NCBI GenBank assembly: GCA_902604795.1
Contig: CACKZV010000001.1
Coordinates: 62,001 to 126,000 of the forward strand
Source of the DNA: an uncultured Pelagibacteraceae bacterium
Lineage (GTDB): Bacteria; Pseudomonadota; Alphaproteobacteria; Pelagibacterales; Pelagibacteraceae
Reading direction: 5' to 3'
Length of the DNA stretch: 64,000 nucleotides
How positions within the stretch are numbered: the first letter of the stretch is position 1; each line of letters begins with the position of its first letter. Shown here piece after piece: positions 45,762 to 54,666 of this stretch. The notes under the pieces are model-generated. The model was given only the letters and a program-made list of their open reading frames with translations, searched no databases and was not told the origin of the DNA. The translations under genes and the position numbers were made by a program.

Positions 45762-47292
45762 AAATTACTACATTACAACACCAATTTATTATCCATCTGC
45801 AAAACCGCATATGGGCCATGCTTATTCAAGTATTATTGCTGATTTTTTTGCAAGATTAAAAAGAATACAAGGTTTTAAAGTTTATTTTTTAACTGGCACA
45901 GATGAGCATGGACAAAAAATACAAAGAGCTGCAGAAAAAAAAAAAATGGATCCTTTATTATTTTGTGATGAAATTAGCAAAACCTTTAGAGATTTATCTG
46001 CTACATTAAATTTATCTAATAATGATTTCATAAGGACAACTGAGAAAAGACATTCGAAATCTGTTGAGAATCTTTGGAATATTTTAGAAAAAAAAGGTGA
46101 AATCTACCTATCCAAGTACTCAGGTTGGTATTCTGTATCAGATGAAGCATTTTACACAGAAAGTGAAATTGAAGATTTAGACGGTACTAAAAAATCAATT
46201 AGCTCAGGTTCAAAAGTAGAGTGGGTAGAAGAAGAATCTTATTTTTTTAAATTATCAAATTGGCAAGATAAATTAATTGAGTTTTATAACAAAAATCCAG
46301 ATTTTATACTACCTGAAACAAGAAAAAATGAAGTTATCAGTTTTGTTAAATCAGGATTAAAAGATTTATCTGTGAGTAGAAAATCCTTTAATTGGGGTAT
46401 AAAAGTTCCATCTAATAAAGACCATGTTATTTATGTTTGGTTGGATGCTTTAACAAATTATCTAAGTGCTTTAAATTACCCAAATGAAAACGATGATTTG
46501 TACAAATCTTTTTGGCCTGCGGATCTACATCTAATTGGAAAAGACATATTAAGATTTCATGCTATTTACTGGCCAGCTTTCTTATTGGCCGCAGATATAG
46601 AACCCCCAAAAAGAGTATTTGGTCATGGATGGATACTTTCTGGTGATGAAAAAATGTCTAAATCCAAAGGGAACATTTTAGACCCACTTGAGATTATAGA
46701 AAATTATGGCCTAGACCCTTTAAGATATTATTTAATCAAAGAAGTTTCATTTGGTAATGATGGAAATATCTCACAAGAAAAATTAGAATCTTGTATAAAT
46801 AGTGATTTAGCTAATAATTATGGAAATTTGTGTCAAAGAGTTTTGGCATTTTGTGATAAGAATGCTAACTTAGAAGTTCCTGATATAGATAATCTAACAG
46901 AGGATGATAAGATTATATTAGATCAATACTCTAAATATTATGATGATTTAGTAAAGTATTCAGATAATCAAGATGTAAATTCATACATAAATTTTATTGT
47001 TGAGCAACTATTTTTAGCAAATAAGTATTTTAATGATCAAGAACCCTGGAAAAAAAAGAATGATAAATTAAGGATGAATACAATTATTTATGTTTCTTTG
47101 GAACTAATAAGAAAAGTAACCATATTACTTTATCCTATTATACCATCATCATCTCTAAAAGTTTTAGGTATATTTGGTATAAACGAAGAAAAAATTAATT
47201 TTGTAACTATAAAAGAAAACAATTATCTTAAAAAAGGTCTCAAATTGAGTAAATTAGATATCTTATTTAAAAAGATTGAAAAAAATGATTGA
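45754..47292 (+). CDS. metG: Methionyl-tRNA synthetase (zinc-free type)
   Basis: A 512-residue class Ia synthetase. It begins with YYITTPIYYPSAKPHMGHAYSS (HIGH-type motif HMGH) if the GTG at 45754 is the start; this overlaps holB by 8 bases and no ATG lies nearby. The KMSKS motif is KMSKSKGNI. The connective region SGWYSVSDEAFYTESE lacks the four-Cys zinc knuckle, as in other alphaproteobacterial MetG. It has no C-terminal dimerisation domain. Confidence 0.95.
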   Translation: MNKNYYITTPIYYPSAKPHMGHAYSSIIADFFARLKRIQGFKVYFLTGTDEHGQKIQRAAEKKKMDPLLFCDEISKTFRDLSATLNLSNNDFIRTTEKRHSKSVENLWNILEKKGEIYLSKYSGWYSVSDEAFYTESEIEDLDGTKKSISSGSKVEWVEEESYFFKLSNWQDKLIEFYNKNPDFILPETRKNEVISFVKSGLKDLSVSRKSFNWGIKVPSNKDHVIYVWLDALTNYLSALNYPNENDDLYKSFWPADLHLIGKDILRFHAIYWPAFLLAADIEPPKRVFGHGWILSGDEKMSKSKGNILDPLEIIENYGLDPLRYYLIKEVSFGNDGNISQEKLESCINSDLANNYGNLCQRVLAFCDKNANLEVPDIDNLTEDDKIILDQYSKYYDDLVKYSDNQDVNSYINFIVEQLFLANKYFNDQEPWKKKNDKLRMNTIIYVSLELIRKVTILLYPIIPSSSLKVLGIFGINEEKINFVTIKENNYLKKGLKLSKLDILFKKIEKND

Positions 47293-48046
47293 TTCACATT
47301 GCCACCTAGATCACGAACCTTTAGCTCAAAATATTCAAGATGTTTTATCAAGATGCAAAAAGGAAGGAATTAATAAAGTATTAACAATTTCTACAACATT
47401 AAGTGGTTTCCCAAAAATTTTGGATATTGTTAATAAAAATGAAATGATATTTGGAACTTTTGGGATACACCCTCATGAAACAAATACTGATCAAGTTTCT
47501 AAAGATGAAATAATAACTAAAATTAAATCCAATAGTAAATTAATTGGAGTGGGAGAGACAGGTTTAGACTTTTATTACAATAATAGCGACAAAGATAAAC
47601 AAATAACAAGTTTTAAAAATCATATTAATGCTGCATTAGAATTAAATTTTCCTTTAATTGTTCATTCAAGAAATGCTGAAGATGAAACTTATGAAATATT
47701 AAAAAATTCAGACAAGAATTTAAAAATTCTGATGCATTGTTTCACAGGCTCTCATTCATTTGCTTTAAAATTAATGGAGCTTAATAGTTATTTCTCAGCC
47801 AGTGGTATTATAACATTTAAAAATAGCAACGATCTTCAAAACACTTTTAAACAGTTACCTTTAGAAAGATTACTAATTGAGACAGACAGTCCTTTTTTAG
47901 CACCAGAGCCAATGAGAGGTAAGAAAAATGAACCATCTTTTGTGAGGTATACCCTAAAAAAACTTTCAGAATTAAAAAATATTACTTCACTAGAGCTTGA
48001 TAAAATAACAACACAAAATTTTAATAGATTATTTTTTAACAAATGA
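47285..48046 (+). CDS. tatD: TatD-family metal-dependent hydrolase
   Basis: A 253-residue TIM-barrel hydrolase with metal ligands in MIDSHCHLDHE, GVGETGLDFYY, VHSRNAEDETY, LMHCFTGSH and LLIETDSPFLAPEPMRGKKNEP. TatD enzymes are 3'-5' exonucleases linked to DNA repair and not to Tat export. The ATG at 47285 is chosen over a TTG nine bases upstream. It overlaps metG by 8 bases and the MBL gene by 4. Confidence 0.94.
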   Translation: MIDSHCHLDHEPLAQNIQDVLSRCKKEGINKVLTISTTLSGFPKILDIVNKNEMIFGTFGIHPHETNTDQVSKDEIITKIKSNSKLIGVGETGLDFYYNNSDKDKQITSFKNHINAALELNFPLIVHSRNAEDETYEILKNSDKNLKILMHCFTGSHSFALKLMELNSYFSASGIITFKNSNDLQNTFKQLPLERLLIETDSPFLAPEPMRGKKNEPSFVRYTLKKLSELKNITSLELDKITTQNFNRLFFNK

Positions 48047-48816
48047 CATTAAAATTTACCATTCTAGGATGTGGTAGTTCCCTAGGTATACCTAGAATTG
48101 ATGGTTATTATGGAAACTGTGATCCAAATAATAAGAAAAATGTACGTACAAGATGCTCAGCTTTAATAAGATCTAAAAATTTAAACATACTAATTGATAC
48201 TTCTCCAGATCTAAAATCTCAATTGTTAGCAAATAAAGTTAAAAATATTGATAAAGTTTTTTATACACACGCTCATGCAGATCAAACACATGGAATTAAT
48301 GAATTAAGAGTGTTCTCATTAAAAAATAAAAAAAAAATACCTATTTATGCTGACTTAATTACAAAAAGAAGTCTTATAAATACCTTTGGTTATTGTTTTG
48401 AAGATTACAAAAATTATCCGTCAATACTTGATGCAAAAACTTTAAAGAATAAACACATATTTAATGATACAAATAGTAAGATTGTTATTAAATCATTAAA
48501 GGTTCATCATGGATCAATAAAAAGTATTTGTTATATTATTAATAAAAAATGTGCTTATGCACCTGATGTTAACTATATAAATAGTAAAGATTTAAAATAT
48601 TTAAAAAATTTAAAATATTTTATTATTGATTGTTTAAGATATAATTATCATCCAACACATTTTAATTTAGATGATGTGCTAAAATTAATAAGAATAGTTA
48701 AACCTAAGAAAACAATTCTTACAAATCTAAGTAATGAAATTGATTATAATGAAATAAAAAAAAAATTACCCAAAAATGTAATTCCCGCACATGATGGATT
48801 AACAGTATTAATCTAA
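48043..48816 (+). CDS. MBL-fold metallohydrolase (PhnP-like)
   Basis: A 257-residue metallo-beta-lactamase-fold protein. It opens FTILGCGSSLGIPRIDG, typical of the PhnP/YcbX-like branch. The metal motif is THAHADQTHGINELR (HxHxDQxH, the usual variant in alphaproteobacterial members). Later ligands are VHHGSIKS and IPAHDG. Members hydrolyse cyclic phosphodiesters; the substrate here is unknown. Position after tatD is conserved in alphaproteobacteria. Its 3' end overlaps the convergent peroxidase by 9 bases. Confidence 0.88.
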   Translation: MTLKFTILGCGSSLGIPRIDGYYGNCDPNNKKNVRTRCSALIRSKNLNILIDTSPDLKSQLLANKVKNIDKVFYTHAHADQTHGINELRVFSLKNKKKIPIYADLITKRSLINTFGYCFEDYKNYPSILDAKTLKNKHIFNDTNSKIVIKSLKVHHGSIKSICYIINKKCAYAPDVNYINSKDLKYLKNLKYFIIDCLRYNYHPTHFNLDDVLKLIRIVKPKKTILTNLSNEIDYNEIKKKLPKNVIPAHDGLTVLI

Positions 48817-49356
48817 TAAACTTTCAATTTTTTTTGTAATTTTTTTTGATGTTGGGTTAGTTAAAGATGCATAAGTATCTTCAATTATACCTTCTTTATT
48901 TATTAAAATTTTATAAAAATTCCATTTTGGTACAGCAGATTTACCGTAGTTTTCTTTGGCCCATTTATATATTTCATGTGCTTTATCACCTTTTACATCA
49001 GTTATTTCAGTAAGCGGAAAGTTAATGTTAAAGTTAATCTCACAAAATTTTTTTACTTCACTATTTACTTTTTTTTCCTGATTAAAAGAATTTGATGGTA
49101 TGCCAAGCACAATCAACCCTTTATCTTTATATCTTTCCCATAACTCTTGCATATCATCATATTGTTTTGTAAATCCACAATAACTAGCAGTATTCACTAC
49201 TAAAACTGGTTTACCTTTAAAGTCATTTAAATCTATTATATCGCCTGAAATACTATTTATTTTGAAGTCATAAAAAATTTTTTCATAATCAGCATGAGAT
49301 GAACTTTTAAAAAAAAACATAATTATAGTTACTCCAATTATTATAAGATTTTTCAT
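48808..49356 (-). CDS. Exported glutathione-peroxidase-family protein
   Basis: A 182-residue thiol peroxidase. A hydrophobic leader (about 1-21) suggests export, unusual for a family that is often cytoplasmic. The catalytic site is NTASYCGFTKQYDDMQ with Cys in place of selenocysteine; the Gln (GIPSNSFNQEKK) and Trp (VPKWNFYKIL) of the catalytic tetrad are present. Such Cys forms usually take electrons from thioredoxin more than glutathione. It lies 8 bases after nhaA on the same strand. Confidence 0.88.
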   Translation of the reverse strand: MKNLIIIGVTIIMFFFKSSSHADYEKIFYDFKINSISGDIIDLNDFKGKPVLVVNTASYCGFTKQYDDMQELWERYKDKGLIVLGIPSNSFNQEKKVNSEVKKFCEINFNINFPLTEITDVKGDKAHEIYKWAKENYGKSAVPKWNFYKILINKEGIIEDTYASLTNPTSKKITKKIESLLD

Positions 49357-49364
49357 TATTTTAA

Positions 49365-50537
49365 TTATTTATTTGGTGTAAGTAGTATTAAAAAGTACCC
49401 AAATAAAGTGGATAATAATGACCCAGTTAGAACCCCGATTTTTACACCATCCATGTATTGCATACTTTCGGCAAATGCTAAATTTCCAACAAATAAACTC
49501 ATAGTGAAACCAATTCCAGTTAAAACACCGACACCATAAAAATTGTACCAGCTGGTATTACTAGGCATTTGGGCAATTTTTAATTTAATCGAAATGTATG
49601 AAAAAACAAAAACTCCTAATTGTTTCCCAACAAATAACCCTAAAACAATACCTAATGGAACTTTATCTAATAATGATGAAAAAGATAAACCCTCTAAAGA
49701 CACACCAGCATTTGCAAATGCAAATATAGGCATAATACCAAATGCAACATAAGGACTAATTGCATGCTCTACTTTAATTAAAAGTGAAAAATCTTTATCT
49801 TTTTTTCTGTGAGGAATTGTCATTGCAAGTAATACACCAGCTATAGTTGCGTGAATTCCTGAGTTATGAGTAAAATCCCAAAGGAAAATTCCAACTATCA
49901 AATAAGGAAGAAATTTTTTTATGTTAAATTTATTAATAACTAACAGAACAATAAATGCTAACAGCATCAAAGATAAATATTTAATACTTAAATCACCAGA
50001 ATAAAATAGAGCTATTATAACTATTGCTCCTAAATCATCTATGATTGCTAAGGCTGTTAGAAAAACTTTTAGTGAGAGAGGCACTCTCTTACCCAATAAT
50101 GACAATACACCTAATGAGAAAGCTATATCTGTAGCTGAAGGTATTGCCCAACCTTTTAATGTTTCTCCATCACCCAGGTTTATAAATACATATATTAACG
50201 CTGGAACTACCATTCCACCAACTGCTGCTATTATAGGAAGCAATGCTTGTTTAATATTAGATAGCTCTCCTTGTAAAAACTCTCTTTTAATTTCAAGTGT
50301 TACAAAAAAGAAAAAGATTGCCATTAATGCATCATTTATCCAGTGCAGAACAGAAAGTTTAAGACCAAAATTATTTATTCCAATAAATAAATACCTTTCT
50401 AAAGTTGAAAAATATAGATTTGATAGTTCAGAATTACTTATAACCAATGCTATTACAGCTGCAAAAAGAAGCACTATTCCACTTGCCGCCTCAAGTTTAA
50501 AAAATGATGTAAAACCTTTTGTAATTTTTTGAATCAT
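49365..50537 (-). CDS. nhaA: Na+/H+ antiporter NhaA
   Basis: A 390-residue antiporter with about twelve helices. The ion-binding Asp pair is visible in ALAIIDDLGAIVIIALFYS, and the family motifs WINDALMAIFFFFVTLEIKR and PSATDIAFSLGVLSLLG are present. It exchanges Na+ for H+, fitting a marine cell. It follows the zinc-ribbon gene by two bases. Confidence 0.96.
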   Translation of the reverse strand: MIQKITKGFTSFFKLEAASGIVLLFAAVIALVISNSELSNLYFSTLERYLFIGINNFGLKLSVLHWINDALMAIFFFFVTLEIKREFLQGELSNIKQALLPIIAAVGGMVVPALIYVFINLGDGETLKGWAIPSATDIAFSLGVLSLLGKRVPLSLKVFLTALAIIDDLGAIVIIALFYSGDLSIKYLSLMLLAFIVLLVINKFNIKKFLPYLIVGIFLWDFTHNSGIHATIAGVLLAMTIPHRKKDKDFSLLIKVEHAISPYVAFGIMPIFAFANAGVSLEGLSFSSLLDKVPLGIVLGLFVGKQLGVFVFSYISIKLKIAQMPSNTSWYNFYGVGVLTGIGFTMSLFVGNLAFAESMQYMDGVKIGVLTGSLLSTLFGYFLILLTPNK

Positions 50538-50539
50538 AT

Positions 50540-51034
50540 TTAGTTAGTTAGATCTTTTATAAAAAGTTTTAAATCTAAAACAGTTTGATAAAAACTATCA
50601 AAAAAAGGAGCTATACCTGGAAATAAATTCAATAAATATGACTTAAATGTATCGAGTAAAAATATAAAACCCAACAGAGATATAAGAATTATAAATAAAT
50701 AAATTAATACAATTTTTATTTTTCCGTCTTTTTCCTCATTTTCTTTTTCATTTTTTATATCTAATTTTCCATCCTCAGTGTTCTCTTCAGATAATACTTC
50801 TCGGTTTGTATCAGTAAAATTCTCATCATTTATTGCTTCATTAGAAGGAACTTCATTTTTATTAATATTTCCATTTATTTTAACATCTAAATCTTCATCA
50901 TTTTTAGTTTCTAAAACAGGCGTATAATGCCAAATTTTACTGCAACTCCCACACTTTAATAATCTACCTTCTTTGGGTATTAGACTGCTATCAATATTAA
51001 ATTTTTTTTTCCTACACTCACAATTAATGATCAT
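50540..51034 (-). CDS. Zinc-ribbon (MJ0042-type) membrane protein
   Basis: A 164-residue protein. The N-terminus (1-37) is an MJ0042/zinc_ribbon_5 domain with CECRKKKF and LLKCGSCSKIWHY, giving a four-Cys metal site. An acidic linker (about 45-105) precedes one membrane helix (about 109-127) and a short outer tail. In alphaproteobacteria this kind of gene often neighbours ftsE/ftsX or thioredoxin genes; here it leads nhaA. The function is unknown. Confidence 0.8.
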   Translation of the reverse strand: MIINCECRKKKFNIDSSLIPKEGRLLKCGSCSKIWHYTPVLETKNDEDLDVKINGNINKNEVPSNEAINDENFTDTNREVLSEENTEDGKLDIKNEKENEEKDGKIKIVLIYLFIILISLLGFIFLLDTFKSYLLNLFPGIAPFFDSFYQTVLDLKLFIKDLTN

Positions 51035-51091
51035 AAATCTTCTTATATAGTATAAATGTTTAAAATTCTTTTTAAAACGTGTTTTTATACT

Positions 51092-51119
51092 TTGAATTTT
51101 TTTTTATCTACTGTATTAG
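51092..51119 (+). promoter_or_regulatory. Predicted promoter for tRNA-Pro
   Basis: TTGAAT (51092-51097) and TATTAG (51114-51119) are 16 bases apart, matching the -35 in four positions and the -10 in four. The predicted start falls within a few bases of the tRNA 5' end at 51129, like the arrangement at tRNA-Lys. Confidence 0.45.
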
Positions 51120-51128
51120 TACTGCAAT

Positions 51129-51205
<77 letters not shown>

Positions 51206-51211
51206 CTAATT

Positions 51212-51493
51212 ATGAAAAAAGCTAAAATTTATAAACCCTCTAAAACTGCCATGCAATCTGGTCTTAAAAAGTTTGATAAATGGGTTTTAGAATTTATAAC
51301 AGAAGATCCTGGCAAAAATCCTCTTATGGGATGGGAAAGTTCATATGATACTTATTCAGAATTAAACTTAGAATTTAAATCAAAAGATTTAGCCATAGAG
51401 TATGCTAAAAAAAACAATATTCTTTTTGAAGTTATTGAACCTCAAAAAAGAAAGATAACTAAAAAATCGTACGCAGATAATTTTATAAAATAA
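51212..51493 (+). CDS. NDUFS4-like complex I accessory subunit
   Basis: A 93-residue protein of the ETC_C1_NDUFS4 family. Landmarks are AKIYKPSKTAMQSGLKKFD at the start, WVLEFI, PLMGWESSYDTYSEL and AIEYAKKNNILFEVIEP. In alphaproteobacteria and mitochondria it stabilises the NADH dehydrogenase module of complex I. Its place directly after a tRNA-Pro gene is a familiar alphaproteobacterial arrangement. It overlaps the following transporter gene as TAATG. Confidence 0.9.
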   Translation: MKKAKIYKPSKTAMQSGLKKFDKWVLEFITEDPGKNPLMGWESSYDTYSELNLEFKSKDLAIEYAKKNNILFEVIEPQKRKITKKSYADNFIK

Positions 51494-52494
51494 TGTTTAG
51501 ATTTTTTACTATAAAAAAATGGCACTTATGGTCCTGGTTGGGATCATTAATAATTTTATCATCTCTTTGGATACAAGTAAAAATCGATGTTAAAATAAAT
51601 GAATGGTTTGGTGAATTCTATGACATGATCCAAAAAGCTCTTGGTGCACCCAATGCAATAACAATTGAAGAGTATTGGGCAAGTCTCTTTTCTTTTATTA
51701 CTCTTGCGGCTATGTATGTTGGAGTTGCTGTTTTAGTGAGTTATTTCACATCTCACTATCTGTTTAGATGGAGAACAGCGATGGTTGAATATTATCATAG
51801 TGTATATGAGAAGGCCCGTAAAATTGAAGGAGCTTCACAAAGAGTTCAAGAAGATACAATTAAATTTTCAAGAATAATGGAATCTCTAGGGACTAGTCTA
51901 ATAGAAGCAATAATGATATTGGTTGAGTTTATGCCAATTTTATTTGGTTTAAGCATTGGTATACCAATATTCTTTTTTGGAGATTGGGAATATGGTTTAA
52001 TTGTAGGCGCCTTAATTTGGTCAATTGGTGGAACAATTTTTTTAATAATTTTAGGATTAATATTAAGATTGGTTGGTGTTGAATATGATCTTCAAAAAAA
52101 AGAAGCAGCTTATAGAAAAATCTTAGTTATAGCTGAAGATGATGGAACAGTAAGACCAAAATCAATAGAAGAGTTATTTGATGATGTTAGAAGTATTCAT
52201 TTTTTAAGTTATATTAGATATCTTTATTTTAATATTGGTAGAATAGCTTATTTACAAGCAAATGTATTATCTGCTTATGTTTTTCTTGCACCTGCAATTG
52301 TTGCAGGAGCAGTTACATTAGGTGTTATGCAGCAAATTATAAGAGCTTTTGGACGTGTGGAAGGCTCAATGCAGTATATTTTAAAAGCATGGCCTACAAT
52401 TATAGAACTTGCGAGTGTTTATAAAAGATTAAGAGAATTTGAATATAAGTTGAATGTTGAGGATGGCGGCAGTGAAAGTGAATATAAAGCTTAA
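51493..52494 (+). CDS. SbmA/BacA-family transporter, N-terminally short
   Basis: A 333-residue membrane protein clearly related to SbmA/BacA peptide importers: FYDMIQKAL, YFTSHYLFRWRTAMVEYYH, EGASQRVQEDTIKFSRI, GVEYDLQKKEAAYRK, RYLYFNIGRIAYLQANV and LASVYKRLREFEYKLN. E. coli SbmA is 406 residues; this protein begins at about its residue 80 (KKWHLWSWLGSLII) and lacks the N-terminal helix region. The ATG at 51493 forms a TAATG overlap, and no in-frame upstream extension exists within the preceding gene. The family uses the proton gradient to import peptides or very-long-chain fatty acid precursors. Confidence 0.9.
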   Translation: MFRFFTIKKWHLWSWLGSLIILSSLWIQVKIDVKINEWFGEFYDMIQKALGAPNAITIEEYWASLFSFITLAAMYVGVAVLVSYFTSHYLFRWRTAMVEYYHSVYEKARKIEGASQRVQEDTIKFSRIMESLGTSLIEAIMILVEFMPILFGLSIGIPIFFFGDWEYGLIVGALIWSIGGTIFLIILGLILRLVGVEYDLQKKEAAYRKILVIAEDDGTVRPKSIEELFDDVRSIHFLSYIRYLYFNIGRIAYLQANVLSAYVFLAPAIVAGAVTLGVMQQIIRAFGRVEGSMQYILKAWPTIIELASVYKRLREFEYKLNVEDGGSESEYKA

Positions 52495-52496
52495 TA

Positions 52497-53441
52497 ATGA
52501 AATTATCTCAAGAATTATTAAATAATCTTATAGAAATAACCTCTAAATCTGCAATTGCTTGTTATCAATATATTGGAAAGAATGAAAAAATATTAGCAGA
52601 CAAAGCCGCAACAGATGTGATGAGACATCAACTTAATAAATTAAACATTAAGGGTGAAGTAGTCATAGGTGAAGGTGAACTTGATGAAGCTCCTATGCTG
52701 TATATTGGAGAAAAACTAGGTATGGGTAATGGACCAGAGATAGATATTGCGGTAGATCCAGTTGAAGGTACAAATTTTGTTGCAAAAAATCTACCTGGTG
52801 CAATGTCAGTTTTAGCCGTTTCAGAAAAAGGGAACCTTATCAATGCACCTGAAACTTATATGAATAAAATTGCTACAGGCAGTCATATTCCAAAAGGTGC
52901 AATAGATATTGATTTTACTGTTGAAAAAAATATTAATATTTACTCTGAGATAACTAAAAAAAAAAATTCTGAAATTACTGTATGTATTCTTAATAGGCCA
53001 AGACATAATAAGATTATAACTGAATTAAAAAGATTAAACGTTAATATAAAATTAATAACCGATGGAGATGTTTCAGGAGCTTTACTTGTATCGGATAAAA
53101 AATTTAATGTAGATATTTTTATGGGTATCGGAGGAGGTCCTGAAGGAGTGATAGCAGCTACTGCTTTAGAATCTTTAAAATGTAACTTTCAAGGTAGATT
53201 TATATTTGAAACAGAGTATGAAAAAAAAAGAGCAGCAGAAATGGGTATTAAAGATTTAAATAAAAAATATGAAATATATGAAATAGTGAAGGGTGACAGC
53301 ATTTTCTGTGCTACAGGCATAACACCCGGTGATTTAATGAATGGTGTAGTTAAACAAGATGGTAATTACATAACTGAGACAATTATTACATATAATAAAT
53401 CAGATTTAGAACTTGTAAAAAAAGTGACTTCACTTACTTGA
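52497..53441 (+). CDS. glpX: Class II fructose-1,6-bisphosphatase
   Basis: A 314-residue GlpX-type phosphatase of gluconeogenesis. Metal and substrate motifs are DKAATDVMRHQL, IGEGELDEAPMLYIGE, IDIAVDPVEGTNF, and TDGDVSGALLV and GIGGGPEGVIAATAL in the second half. Length is standard. It lies two bases after the SbmA-like gene. SAR11 cells depend on gluconeogenic carbon flow, which fits the presence of this gene. Confidence 0.94.
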   Translation: MKLSQELLNNLIEITSKSAIACYQYIGKNEKILADKAATDVMRHQLNKLNIKGEVVIGEGELDEAPMLYIGEKLGMGNGPEIDIAVDPVEGTNFVAKNLPGAMSVLAVSEKGNLINAPETYMNKIATGSHIPKGAIDIDFTVEKNINIYSEITKKKNSEITVCILNRPRHNKIITELKRLNVNIKLITDGDVSGALLVSDKKFNVDIFMGIGGGPEGVIAATALESLKCNFQGRFIFETEYEKKRAAEMGIKDLNKKYEIYEIVKGDSIFCATGITPGDLMNGVVKQDGNYITETIITYNKSDLELVKKVTSLT

Positions 53442-53466
53442 TTAATAGAAAAAATTACAATAAAAG
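53438..53466 (+). promoter_or_regulatory. Possible promoter for tRNA-Glu
   Basis: TTGATT (53438-53443, overlapping the glpX stop) and TAAAAG (53461-53466) are 17 bases apart and would start transcription near 53473, just before the tRNA 5' end at 53477. Matches are moderate (4/6 each). Confidence 0.35.
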
Positions 53467-53476
53467 ATCCATCATT

Positions 53477-53551
53477 GGTCCCTTCGTCTATCGGTTAGGA
53501 CACATGGTTTTCATCCATGAAAGAGGGGTTCGATTCCCCTAGGGACCGCCA
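53477..53551 (+). tRNA. tRNA-Glu(UUC)
   Basis: A 75-base cloverleaf with CCA encoded. The acceptor arms are GGTCCCT and AGGGACC. The anticodon stem CATGG/CCATG encloses TTTTCAT, giving TTC at 53510-53512. The T arm is GGGG-TTCGATT-CCCC. The convergent bamE stop is 8 bases downstream. Confidence 0.97.
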
Positions 53552-53558
53552 TTTATTA

Positions 53559-54005
53559 TTATCTTTTAGTTGATGCGTTAATTTTCTCTCTTAAAGTTGT
53601 AAGAATATCATAAAGTACATTATCCTGATCATATTTTTTGTTAGTTATTTTTTCAGCTTTCTTAATGTCATTCATGTTATTTAGATCAAGTAAATCCTTT
53701 TTAACAACCAAACCCATAGTATTAAACTCTAAAATTATAACGTTATTACTTAATATTTTTTTTTTACCAAGTTTAAAAATTGATTGATTAGATTTTTTTC
53801 TTTCAATATAAATCCAATTTCCATTAAAAGTACTTATAGATGAAGGTGGTCCAATTAATTTCCTTACATCATTTTTATTTGTTTTATTTAATATGATTTT
53901 TTCGTATTTAGCATCAATGAATCTTGAACCGTGTGCATTAGTAACTTTATTAAATGAACAATTAAGTGTAAACAAAAATATAATTGATAATAATATATAT
54001 TTCAT
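53559..54005 (-). CDS. bamE: Outer membrane assembly lipoprotein BamE (SmpA/OmlA)
   Basis: A 148-residue lipoprotein: leader 1-15 and lipobox LNC (Cys16). The SmpA/OmlA domain has KNDVRKLIGPPSSISTFNGNWIYI, the hallmark KxxVxxxxGxPs...W-Y pattern. It is a small subunit of the BAM complex that inserts outer membrane proteins. It is directly divergent from the bc1 chaperone gene with no gap, a conserved alphaproteobacterial pairing. Confidence 0.9.
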   Translation of the reverse strand: MKYILLSIIFLFTLNCSFNKVTNAHGSRFIDAKYEKIILNKTNKNDVRKLIGPPSSISTFNGNWIYIERKKSNQSIFKLGKKKILSNNVIILEFNTMGLVVKKDLLDLNNMNDIKKAEKITNKKYDQDNVLYDILTTLREKINASTKR

Positions 54006-54479
54006 ATGAAAAACGAATACCTAAATATTTACAATAATTTAATAAAATTAACTAGGAATAAAAACCTTTATTTTAATCTTAAAAATGATGATACGTTTTC
54101 TGATCGATTAATTATCCTTCTTCTCCATTTTGGTTTTTTTTTAAAATTTTACAAGGTAGAACTATCTAAAAATAATGCGCAAGATTTGTTTGATTTTTTT
54201 ATTAAACAAATAGAACTATCTATTAGAGAAATTGGATATGGAGATGTTTCTGTAAATAAAAAAATGAAAGACTATGTAAATCTATTTTTCTCTATATTAG
54301 ATAAAATTGAAAAGTGGGATATTTATAATTTTAATGAAAAAAAGGAAACAATTTCAAATTTAATGAATATTAAGGAAGATAATGATTTTTTTATTAATTA
54401 TTTTGATAATTTCACTGTTTTTTTATCAAAAAACTCTTTTAAAATCTTTACAAAAGATATATTAGAACCTAAATTTTAA
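54006..54479 (+). CDS. Ubiquinol-cytochrome c chaperone family protein
   Basis: A 157-residue helical protein related to the Cbp3-like ubiquinol-cytochrome c chaperone family. It shows the expected [24 protein letters not shown] region (split over residues 30-50), [30 protein letters not shown], and a Lys-rich second half. The signature REIGYGD-SV-KKMK is the best support. It would help assemble the bc1 complex. It starts one base from bamE and is followed two bases later by rpmF. Confidence 0.82.
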   Translation: MKNEYLNIYNNLIKLTRNKNLYFNLKNDDTFSDRLIILLLHFGFFLKFYKVELSKNNAQDLFDFFIKQIELSIREIGYGDVSVNKKMKDYVNLFFSILDKIEKWDIYNFNEKKETISNLMNIKEDNDFFINYFDNFTVFLSKNSFKIFTKDILEPKF

Positions 54480-54481
54480 TT

Positions 54482-54661
54482 ATGGCTGTACCAAAACGCA
54501 AAACAACTAAATCAAGAGCTGGAAAAAGACGTTCTCATCTGAAAGTTTCTTCTAAAAATATTATTGAAGATAAGAAATCAGGTGAATATCGTTTATCGCA
54601 TCATTTAGATTTAAAAACTGGCTTCTACAAAGGTAGACAAGTTCTAGATCCTAAAGAATAG
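54482..54661 (+). CDS. rpmF: 50S ribosomal protein L32
   Basis: A 59-residue protein beginning [19 protein letters not shown], an unmistakable L32 start, and ending GRQVLDPKE. It has no Cys, so it is the zinc-free form. The ATG at 54482 is two bases after the preceding stop; plsX starts 5 bases after its own stop. The rpmF-plsX pair is conserved in many bacteria and links ribosome and lipid synthesis genes. It was found by reading the gap between the chaperone gene and plsX. Confidence 0.96.
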   Translation: MAVPKRKTTKSRAGKRRSHLKVSSKNIIEDKKSGEYRLSHHLDLKTGFYKGRQVLDPKE

Positions 54662-54666
54662 TTTTT

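Noticed and set aside
47276..47284. Earlier TTG start for tatD
   Set aside because: The ATG at 47285 begins exactly with the metal-binding MIDSHCHLD motif that opens this family.
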